Shown piece after piece: positions 1 through 4,893 of a stretch of 6,979 nucleotides of DNA. A program made the translations under genes and the position numbers. The first letter of the stretch is position 1, and the number at the start of each line of letters is the position of its first letter. The DNA comes from Nitrospirota bacterium (lineage in GTDB: Bacteria > Nitrospirota > Thermodesulfovibrionia > Thermodesulfovibrionales > JdFR-85). The notes beneath the pieces are model-generated. The model worked only from the letters and a program-made list of their open reading frames with translations, was not told the DNA's origin and did no database searches. Where the stretch lies: assembly GCA_013151785.1 (NCBI GenBank), contig JAADHP010000206.1, positions 1 to 6,979 of the forward strand, in the 5' to 3' direction.

Positions 1-2
1 GG

Positions 3-155
3 GTGAATGTAACAGTGGGACTTCCTGTAATAAGAACATCGCCTGATCATGGAACTGCCTATGATATTGCATGGTCAGACAGGGCAGACCCGCAGAGTAT
101 GATAGAGGCAATAAAGCTTGCGGTAAAACTGTCAGAAGGCAAAAGATCTGCATAG
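3..155 (+). CDS. pdxA: 4-hydroxythreonine-4-phosphate dehydrogenase, C-terminal end (partial)
   Basis: Only the last 50 codons are present; the gene begins outside the window and ends at TAG 153-155. The translation carries the conserved PdxA tail: VNVTVGLPVIRTSPDHGTA followed by a helix rich in Ala and Leu. The Asn of VNVT and the Arg of IRTS correspond to residues that contact the substrate in the E. coli enzyme, as I recall the structure. PdxA oxidises 4-phosphohydroxy-L-threonine with NAD in the DXP-dependent branch of pyridoxal phosphate synthesis, in the cytoplasm as a metal-dependent homodimer. The motif makes the family call strong; a PdxA2/PdxB-like paralogue acting on a related substrate cannot be excluded from this fragment. 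There is no close downstream gene on the same strand, so it is probably the last gene of its transcript. Confidence 0.92.
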   Translation: MNVTVGLPVIRTSPDHGTAYDIAWSDRADPQSMIEAIKLAVKLSEGKRSA

Positions 156-179
156 GGTGTATTAAATTCTCTTCAACCA

Positions 180-208
180 GGAACTGGGATTGCTTCTTCA
201 GGAGTTCC
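180..208 (+). terminator. weak stem-loop after pdxA
   Basis: GGAACT at 180-185 can pair with AGTTCC at 203-208, followed by CCAATTTTAAAA. The stem is only 6 bp, the loop is 17 bases and the T-run is four bases long. It lies 25 bases after the pdxA stop, where a terminator is expected, but it is a poor one. Confidence 0.25.
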
Positions 209-251
209 CCAATTTTAAAAACAGATAAGACTCTATAGACATAACATATAT

Positions 252-501
252 AGCAGTGCCATGGTGGAGTCTTCAGTTCCCATGCACCCCAGAAAATCTT
301 CCGATTTTCTGGGGACCCCGTTTCTCAGTAGCCATCCAAGGCTTCTGCCCCAAAATGTCTGCGACTTTTCGGGGTACCCCACCTTCAGAGGGAATTTTGC
401 GATTCCGGGGTCCCCCAAAATCCCTGATTTTTGGGGCTGTCCCCCTCCTGGTGAATCTTATGCAAAATTCAAAACCCTTCAGACTCCACCATGGCACTGC
501 T
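252..501. repeat. 250-bp fold-back (MITE-like) element with perfect 21-bp terminal inverted repeats
   Basis: The left end (252-272, beginning AGCAGTGCCATGG) is the exact reverse complement of the right end (481-501, ending CCATGGCACTGCT). Inside lie three arms. Arm 1 is a perfect 12-bp stem (287-298 with 303-314). Arm 2 is a 12-position stem with two mismatches (348-359 with 363-374). Arm 3 is a long nested stem: 392-400 with 462-470, 401-405 with 453-457, GGGG 407-410 with CCCC 441-444, and a hairpin at 413-436. The whole unit could therefore fold as a cloverleaf. There is no transposase and no obvious target-site duplication at the ends. Frames open across it on both strands are by-products of the repeats. 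A non-autonomous, transposase-mobilised element is the leading reading; a structured RNA is the alternative. Confidence 0.6.
287..445. repeat. REP-like iterated GC-rich palindromes
   Basis: A shared module recurs four times, in shape CCCC-A/T-rich arm-short loop-A/T-rich arm-GGGG and then a short spacer and CCCC. The 3' halves are GATTTTCTGGGG (303-314), GACTTTTCGGGG (363-374), GATTCCGGGG (401-410) and GATTTTTGGGG (426-436). They are followed by ACCCC, TACCCC, TCCCCC and CTGTCCCCC. Each GGGG can pair either with its own upstream CCCC or with the next one downstream, so alternative folds exist. A decayed fifth copy may be CCCTAAAAACTC...GACTTTTCAGAGG at 672-699. From memory, GGGG(A/C)nnGTCCCC palindromes of this look accompany REP-associated tyrosine transposases (IS200-like, RAYT) in several bacterial phyla; no such gene lies in this window. 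Confidence 0.55.
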
Positions 502-522
502 TCTTACCAACAGTCCTTCACA

Positions 523-673
523 GGCAGGCAGAGGTGGTGAAGAAGACCATGTAGCAATACCTACTGTAACTTACACCAGGATTCTCCTCTATCACCTGAA
601 GGCTGAAAAACTGTGTTTTTTATAATTAAAAATCTCATTGCATCAATGGGATGATGAACCACCTCTGCCTGCC
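523..673. repeat. 151-bp fold-back element with perfect 16-bp inverted ends
   Basis: GGCAGGCAGAGGTGGT at 523-538 is the exact reverse complement of 658-673. Between the arms are small hairpins: CAGG 577-580 with CCTG 595-598, AAAAAC 606-611 with GTTTTT 615-620, and a 9-bp stem with one G-T pair (632-640 with 644-652, loop CAT). It starts 21 bases after the end of the larger fold-back element, and the two may be parts of one compound insertion. No reading frame or tRNA-like shape was seen. Confidence 0.5.
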
Positions 674-725
674 CTAAAAACTCTATGACTTTTCAGAGGC
701 CCCTTGTTTCAAAACTCCCGGAAGT

Positions 726-766
726 CCTGTTGGGATACTTATCTTTTTTCTTTTTCTTTCAACAGG
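726..766. other. 7-bp inverted repeat flanking a pyrimidine-rich loop
   Basis: CCTGTTG at 726-732 pairs with CAACAGG at 760-766 around a 27-base segment that is almost all T and C from 738 on. A competing weak stem (TCCCGG 716-721 with TTGGGA 730-735) followed by the T-rich stretch could act as a poor terminator. The remainder of the gap, about 767-814, is A/T-rich and holds nothing recognisable. Confidence 0.25.
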
Positions 767-814
767 TTCTTTTATTTATGATACATTTTTGGGAGAACTA
801 TTGGCTTTCTTTTC

Positions 815-843
815 TTGACAAAATAGGCCTCAATAAGGATAAT
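815..843 (+). promoter_or_regulatory. sigma-70 type promoter for selA
   Basis: A perfect -35 box TTGACA (815-820), a 17-base spacer and a -10 box GATAAT (838-843) one base off consensus. Transcription would begin near 849-851, only about 3-5 bases before the selA ATG at 854, implying a leaderless or nearly leaderless message. Confidence 0.6.
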
Positions 844-853
844 TGATATTGTT

Positions 854-2260
854 ATGGCTAAAGACAGATCAGAGCTTCTCCGGCAGATCCCATCTGTTGA
901 CGAGGTGCTAAAAAGCCCCTCAGGTCAGAAGTGGCTCAAAAACCATCCGAGGCTTTTTGTCTTAAAGGGCATCAGGGAATCTATTGCCCTTTTCAGGGAG
1001 GAGATAAAGGAGGGTAAAAGAACAGAATTCTCTTCTGAAGAACTCTACAATTACATTGAACGGTCCATCAATGATTTATCTTCCTTAAGCCTGAGGCCGG
1101 TTATTAATGCTACTGGTGTGGTTATTCATACTAATTTGGGAAGGGCCCCCCTACATCAGGGTGCCCTTGAGAATATTATCAGGGTATCAGAGGGTTATTC
1201 AAACCTTGAATATAATCTTGAAGAAGGTAAACGTGGAAAGAGGTATGATCATATAAAGGAGATTCTGAAGGAACTGACAGGTGCTGAAGATGCCATAGTT
1301 GTTAATAACAACGCTGCTGCGGTTCTTTTATGTTTGAGTGCCCTTGCAAGGGGAAAGGAGGTTGTTGTCTCAAGGGGTGAGCTTGTAGAGATTGGTGGTT
1401 CCTTCAGGGTGCCTGATGTGATGCTACAGAGCGGTGCAATACTCCGTGAGGTTGGCACAACCAACAAGACACACCTTAAGGATTATGCCTCAGCAATAAA
1501 TGACAACACGGCACTTTTCCTGAAGGTTCATCAGTCAAATTACAGGATAATAGGTTTTACAGAGGATGTGCCAATTGAGAAGCTTACAGAACTGGGCAGA
1601 CTGCATGGTATACCTGTAATGTATGATCTGGGAAGTGGCTGTTTTGCCGACCTTTCAGTGTATGGAATAAGGGACGAACCTGTTGTAAAAGATATAGTTA
1701 ATAAAGGGGTTGATATTGTAACCTTTAGTGGAGACAAACTCCTTGGAGGGCCTCAGGCTGGTATTATACTCGGAAGGAAGCAGTACATAGACAGAATATC
1801 CACCCATCCATTAACAAGGGCTGTAAGGATTGACAAACTTACCCTCTCAGCTCTGGAATATACCCTTTATATTTATGCTGATATGGACAGGGCTGTCAAC
1901 GAGATACCTGTACTCAAGATGTTACTGCAGGATACAGGAATAATCAAGAAAAGGGCTGAAAGGATTGTCAGGGGATTGAAAAAGATCCTGCCTGGTTTTA
2001 CAATCACCGTAGAGCAGGACAGGTCACAGGCAGGAGGTGGTTCTCTGCCAGGAATATCACTTCAGACCTATGTGGCATGTCTTGGACATCCCGGTATTTC
2101 AGCTTCGCAGATTGAAAAGACATTGAGAAGCGCAGATCCCCCTGTAATTTCAAGGATCAAAGAGGATATGGTGCTTCTTGATGCAAGAACCATAAGGGAT
2201 GAAGAGCTGAAAACATTGCTGAGTGTTGTAAAATCAGCATTTCAGCAATTTTTTGCTTGA
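854..2260 (+). CDS. selA: L-seryl-tRNA(Sec) selenium transferase (selenocysteine synthase)
   Basis: A 468-residue protein, matching the usual SelA length. SelA is a cytoplasmic PLP enzyme that converts seryl-tRNA(Sec) to selenocysteinyl-tRNA(Sec) using selenophosphate. Residues 1-80 are the N-terminal tRNA-binding domain, and LLRQIPSVDEVL lines up with the start of E. coli SelA, which supports ATG 854. RPVINATGVVIHTNLGRAPL (81-100) is the family hallmark. SGDKLLGGPQAG (292-303) holds the PLP lysine, K295, the same number as in E. coli. There is no good ribosome site: AAGGAT lies at 835-840, 13 bases upstream, and inside the promoter spacer/-10 region. Its presence implies that the organism makes selenoproteins. 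No selB, selD or tRNA-Sec is visible next to it; the following gene is HU. Confidence 0.97.
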   Translation: MAKDRSELLRQIPSVDEVLKSPSGQKWLKNHPRLFVLKGIRESIALFREEIKEGKRTEFSSEELYNYIERSINDLSSLSLRPVINATGVVIHTNLGRAPLHQGALENIIRVSEGYSNLEYNLEEGKRGKRYDHIKEILKELTGAEDAIVVNNNAAAVLLCLSALARGKEVVVSRGELVEIGGSFRVPDVMLQSGAILREVGTTNKTHLKDYASAINDNTALFLKVHQSNYRIIGFTEDVPIEKLTELGRLHGIPVMYDLGSGCFADLSVYGIRDEPVVKDIVNKGVDIVTFSGDKLLGGPQAGIILGRKQYIDRISTHPLTRAVRIDKLTLSALEYTLYIYADMDRAVNEIPVLKMLLQDTGIIKKRAERIVRGLKKILPGFTITVEQDRSQAGGGSLPGISLQTYVACLGHPGISASQIEKTLRSADPPVISRIKEDMVLLDARTIRDEELKTLLSVVKSAFQQFFA

Positions 2261-2291
2261 CAAATTTATCAATTCCTGCTAATTTTATAAT
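2257..2291 (+). promoter_or_regulatory. putative promoter for the HU gene, overlapping the selA stop
   Basis: TTGACA at 2257-2262 contains the selA TGA stop (2258-2260). At the standard 17-base spacing the -10 would be TAATTT (2280-2285); a perfect TATAAT lies at 2286-2291 but 23 bases away, too far to pair with this -35. One of these -10 boxes probably drives the HU gene, giving a leader of roughly 55-60 bases. Which pair is used cannot be decided by eye. Confidence 0.45.
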
Positions 2292-2351
2292 GTTTATTAC
2301 ATGGGGGCATCTGCCTTCATCAAATCCACTGAAGAAAGGGGGGTGACAGAA

Positions 2352-2624
2352 ATGACCAAGGCTGACTTAGTTGAGAAGATAGCATCAGACGCCGGGCTTT
2401 CCAAGGCTGATGCTCAGAGGGCACTGGATGCAATGATAGACAATATCAAAAAGGCCCTCAAGAAGAACCAAAAGGTTACACTTGTAGGATTTGGCACCTT
2501 TTCTGTAAGCAAGAGGAAGGCAAGAAAGGGCCGTAACCCACGTACAGGCGAAGAAATCAAGATACCTGCCTCAAAAGTACCAAAATTTACACCTGGTAAA
2601 GGCTTAAAAGACGCAATCAGATAA
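2352..2624 (+). CDS. hup: HU family DNA-binding protein
   Basis: A 90-residue histone-like protein, exactly the usual HU length. HU dimers bend and compact DNA and act in replication, recombination and repair. The N-terminal helical part (1-40) is followed by GFGTFSV (46-52) and the beta-arm sequence RKGRNPRTGEEIKIPASK (58-75), whose Pro63 is the residue that wedges between base pairs; it ends with PGKGLKDAI. I chose ATG 2352 rather than the in-frame ATG 2301. MTKADLVEKIA is the typical HU start, GGTGA (2342-2346) gives a ribosome site 5 bases upstream, and the 17 extra residues have no HU counterpart. HU versus IHF: the sequence is HU-like, with no sign of an IHF subunit. The 91 bases after selA and the candidate promoter suggest independent transcription. 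Confidence 0.96.
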   Translation: MTKADLVEKIASDAGLSKADAQRALDAMIDNIKKALKKNQKVTLVGFGTFSVSKRKARKGRNPRTGEEIKIPASKVPKFTPGKGLKDAIR

Positions 2625-2675
2625 TAATTATTCCAAAGGGGGGAGGATGAGGAGTTTGCTCCCCCTGTATAATTA
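2625..2675 (+). promoter_or_regulatory. stem-loop between hup and the MTH1187-family gene
   Basis: GGGGGAG (2639-2645) pairs with CTCCCCC (2659-2665), loop 13. An outer A/T stem, TAATTAT (2625-2631) with ATAATTA (2669-2675), can extend it. There is no T-run, so it looks more like a processing, stabilising or partial-termination element than an intrinsic terminator. It ends two bases before the GGAGG ribosome site of the next gene and could influence its translation. Confidence 0.4.
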
Positions 2676-2686
2676 TGGAGGGTAAT

Positions 2687-2992
2687 ATGCTCGTAGAATT
2701 CAGCATAGTCCCCATAGGTGTGGGGAGTAGTATTGGTGACTATCTTGCAGATGTGTTAAAGATAGTTGACGAAAGCGGACTCCCCTATAAAGTAAACCCT
2801 ATGGGTACCTGTATTGAGGGAGAATGGACAGAGATAATGAGGCTTATCAAAAAATGCCACTCTAAGGTTATGAAAAAAGCAGACAGAGCAATCGTGACAA
2901 TAACCATTGATGATAGAAAGGGTAAACCCAATAGATTGGAACTAAAGGTAAAGTCAATAGAAAGGCGGCTTGGCAAAAAACTGAAAAAGTAG
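2687..2992 (+). CDS. MTH1187 family thiamine-binding protein (DUF77/UPF0045)
   Basis: A 101-residue protein of the typical length for this small cytoplasmic ferredoxin-fold family. Members of the MTH1187/YkoF group bind thiamine or related pyrimidines, but the physiological role is not settled. Family features visible are MLVEFSIVPIGVGSS (1-15), the NPMGTCIEGEW turn (37-47) and a C-terminal basic tail rich in Lys and Arg. I start it at ATG 2687, which has GGAGG (2677-2681) five bases upstream. The in-frame ATG at 2675 would place that ribosome site inside the gene and adds MEGN, absent from the family. The TAG stop is part of the ribosome site of the next gene, 11 bases on, so the two are almost surely co-transcribed and possibly translationally coupled. 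Confidence 0.9.
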   Translation: MLVEFSIVPIGVGSSIGDYLADVLKIVDESGLPYKVNPMGTCIEGEWTEIMRLIKKCHSKVMKKADRAIVTITIDDRKGKPNRLELKVKSIERRLGKKLKK

Positions 2993-3003
2993 GAGGTAGA
3001 AAT

Positions 3004-4101
3004 ATGGCTGAGAAGATCACACTTAGTGTTATCAAAGCCGATGTAGGTGGTTATGTTGGTCATTCAAGCATTCATCAAAATCTTATTGATGTAGCAAAGG
3101 AGAAGCTCTCAAAGGCAAAAGACAGTGGAATGCTTGTTGATTTTCATGTAACACGGGTGGGTGATGATCTTGAGCTTATTATGACCCATGAGCGAGGTGT
3201 GGACAACGAGGAGATCCACCAGCTTGCATGGGATACCTTCCTTGCAGCAACAGAAGAGGCAAAAAAACTAAAGCTCTATGGCGCAGGACAGGATCTTTTA
3301 AGTGATGCATTCTCTGGTAACATAAAGGGAATGGGTCCTGGTGTGGCAGAGATGGAGTTTGTTGAGAGAAAATCCGAGCCTGTTATTATATTCATGGCAG
3401 ACAAGACCTCACCGGGTGCCTGGAACCTGCCACTTTACTGTATGTTTGCTGATCCTTTTAATACTGCAGGACTTGTTATCGATCCTACCATGCATGAAGG
3501 TTTTCAATTTGATGTGGTTGATGTATATGGACACAAGGCAATTACCCTGTCATGTCCTGAGGAGATGTACGACCTGCTCATGCTTATTGGTGCAATGAGG
3601 CGTTTCATGATAAGGCGGGTCTATAGAAAGGATGGAGAAATCTGTGCATCCGCTTCAACACAGAAACTAAGCCTCATTGCAGGGCGATATGTGGGTAAGG
3701 ATGATCCAGTGCTTATTGTTCGCTGTCAGTCCGGCATGCCGGCAGTGGGCGAGGCCCTTGAACCCTTTGCCTTTCCTCATATTGTTGAGGGGTGGATGCG
3801 TGGTTCTCATCATGGCCCACTCATGCCAGTGCCCTTTTATGAGGCAAATCCGTCAAGGTTTGATGGGCCTCCAAGGGTGATTGCTGCAGGTTTCCAGATT
3901 ACAAATGGTCATCTAATTGGTCCGAGGGATCTTTTTGATGATCCTGCCTTTGACAGGGCAAGACAGCTTGCCAATGAAATAGGTGATTATCTCAGGGCCC
4001 ATGGCCCCTTTGAACCTCATAGACTCGGGCTTGATGATCTTGAATATACCACAATGCCCCAACTGATGAAGAAACTGGAAGACAGATTCAAGGAGGAATA
4101 A
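3004..4101 (+). CDS. fbp: bifunctional fructose-1,6-bisphosphate aldolase/phosphatase (class V FBPase)
   Basis: A 365-residue enzyme that condenses dihydroxyacetone phosphate with glyceraldehyde 3-phosphate and then removes the 1-phosphate, giving fructose 6-phosphate; it makes gluconeogenesis one-way. Key residues are all present at the numbering I recall from the archaeal structures: metal ligands D13, H20, D54 and D55, Q96 in YGAGQD, D133 in ADKTSPGAW, Y229, the Schiff-base lysine K232 with D233 and D234 in RYVGKDD, and Y348. The ribosome site AGGAGGT (2991-2997) lies six bases before ATG 3004 and overlaps the end of the preceding gene. In bacteria this enzyme is typical of deep-branching, often thermophilic or anaerobic lineages and replaces or supplements other FBPases. 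Length and motifs are complete; I see no defect. Confidence 0.96.
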   Translation: MAEKITLSVIKADVGGYVGHSSIHQNLIDVAKEKLSKAKDSGMLVDFHVTRVGDDLELIMTHERGVDNEEIHQLAWDTFLAATEEAKKLKLYGAGQDLLSDAFSGNIKGMGPGVAEMEFVERKSEPVIIFMADKTSPGAWNLPLYCMFADPFNTAGLVIDPTMHEGFQFDVVDVYGHKAITLSCPEEMYDLLMLIGAMRRFMIRRVYRKDGEICASASTQKLSLIAGRYVGKDDPVLIVRCQSGMPAVGEALEPFAFPHIVEGWMRGSHHGPLMPVPFYEANPSRFDGPPRVIAAGFQITNGHLIGPRDLFDDPAFDRARQLANEIGDYLRAHGPFEPHRLGLDDLEYTTMPQLMKKLEDRFKEE

Positions 4102-4111
4102 TTGCAGAATA

Positions 4112-4133
4112 GTGGGGCCTTTGCGGGCCCCAC
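4112..4133. terminator. GC-rich hairpin between convergent genes
   Basis: GTGGGGCC (4112-4119) pairs with GGCCCCAC (4126-4133) around TTTGCG, beginning 10 bases after the fbp stop and ending 7 bases before the stop of the opposing gene. The hairpin works in both directions, but neither side has a T-run, so it is an atypical terminator or a 3'-end stabiliser. Confidence 0.55.
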
Positions 4134-4140
4134 CAGTCTG

Positions 4141-4893
4141 CTACTTATCTGACTTCTGGTACAACTTCTTTCTTAGATCAAACCAGTCTTTTATCTCTGT
4201 AACACCTTCAAGGGGTACAAAACTGAATCTTTTTTTAACGGTTCCCTCACTTTGAGCCAGCAGGCCGGGAGAGCCAACCATGGCATAGGGTATCAGTCCC
4301 ATGGCCTGGAGATTTGAAATATAATCCTCTGACTCTAATTTTATAACAACCGATGAAGGTAGCCCCTTGTCCTTTATCCATTGACGTGCAGCACTGATAC
4401 CAAGTATATTTGTGACATATATGATTCTGAAGTTTTTCATGAGAGAACGGAGTACCACATCAGCACCATTCATAATATTTCGGGAAAAGACGGACCCCAT
4501 AAGGGCATTTTCAACCTCTACAAAAAAAAGTTTATCACCTCTATTACATACAAGTAAAAAACCTGTTGATTTTTCATTATCAGACCTTGCCATCACCTGT
4601 AAAAGACCGGTCTTTTCGGGTATGAATTCGAAAAATGCATATCCATCACCACCACTAAGGGTAGTACCAAGAACCTTTCCATTAATAAAGAATTTAACGA
4701 TTCTTCCACCTGATGGGAAAAATCGGCCTTTTGTTAATGCCCTGAGCATAACGGGTCTGTCAATGGTGGTTATGCTGTCGAACACTATAATTTCGGCATA
4801 TACTGCAGAGACGCTTATACTCAGAAGGGATATGAGAATGAATAGAGAAATACACATACAGATTAGTTTCGATTGAGGAACAGCTTTTGTCAT
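4141..4893 (-). CDS. exported protein: Ig-like domain plus degenerate HAD-like domain
   Basis: A 250-residue protein of unproven function. Residues 1-33 form a Sec signal peptide with a likely cut after VYA; the cysteines at 12 and 14 do not sit in a lipobox. Residues 40-115 look like a bacterial Ig-like beta-sandwich (PVMLRALTK, KFFINGKVLGTT, GYAFFEFIPEKTGLLQV). Residues 118-245 follow the layout of HAD/LNS2-like phosphatase domains: a hydrophobic strand where the DxDxT nucleophile motif should be, but reading FVEVENAL (124-131); then IIYVTN (158-163) at motif II, RQWIKDKGLPSS (170-181), and AMVGSPGLLAQ (204-214) where a GD...D motif would be. The catalytic aspartates are thus absent, predicting a non-catalytic binding fold. 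ATG overlaps the upstream stop (TAATG) behind GGAG, indicating translational coupling. The HAD assignment is my inference from pattern, not a proven match. Confidence 0.72.
   Translation of the reverse strand: MTKAVPQSKLICMCISLFILISLLSISVSAVYAEIIVFDSITTIDRPVMLRALTKGRFFPSGGRIVKFFINGKVLGTTLSGGDGYAFFEFIPEKTGLLQVMARSDNEKSTGFLLVCNRGDKLFFVEVENALMGSVFSRNIMNGADVVLRSLMKNFRIIYVTNILGISAARQWIKDKGLPSSVVIKLESEDYISNLQAMGLIPYAMVGSPGLLAQSEGTVKKRFSFVPLEGVTEIKDWFDLRKKLYQKSDK

Noticed and set aside
287..445. CRISPR array
   Set aside because: Modules differ in sequence and spacing (about 60, 38 and 25 bases) and there are no uniform spacers or cas genes.
233..554. Overlapping reading frames of 60-97 codons on both strands across the repeat region
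   Set aside because: They run through the inverted repeats, share a repeated Pro-Lys-x-x-Asp-Phe-x-Gly type peptide caused by the palindromes, lack ribosome sites and resemble no protein.
738..766. Pyrimidine tract followed by CAACAG, resembling a eukaryotic 3' splice site
   Set aside because: All genes here are bacterial and intron-free; the tract is better seen as the loop of the 726-766 inverted repeat.
156..853. tRNA-Sec gene or SECIS-like element near selA
   Set aside because: No cloverleaf with a CCA-compatible acceptor, TpsiC (GGTTCRA) motif or TCA anticodon arm was found in the fold-back structures.
2301..2351. Upstream in-frame ATG giving a 17-residue longer HU
   Set aside because: No ribosome site, extension absent from HU proteins, and ATG 2352 has a good ribosome site and the typical N-terminus.
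2647..2685. A 12-codon leader peptide frame ending one base before the MTH1187-family start
   Set aside because: Its ATG directly abuts GGAGG with no spacing, and its codons show no regulatory amino-acid run; most likely chance.
2675..2686. ATG 2675 as the start of the MTH1187-family gene
   Set aside because: The GGAGG ribosome site would be inside the gene; ATG 2687 is correctly spaced and matches the family N-terminus.
4412..4876. 154-codon frame on the plus strand opposite the HAD-like gene
   Set aside because: It is antisense to a gene with a signal peptide and recognisable domains, has no ribosome site and gives a low-complexity Ser/Pro/Thr-rich product.
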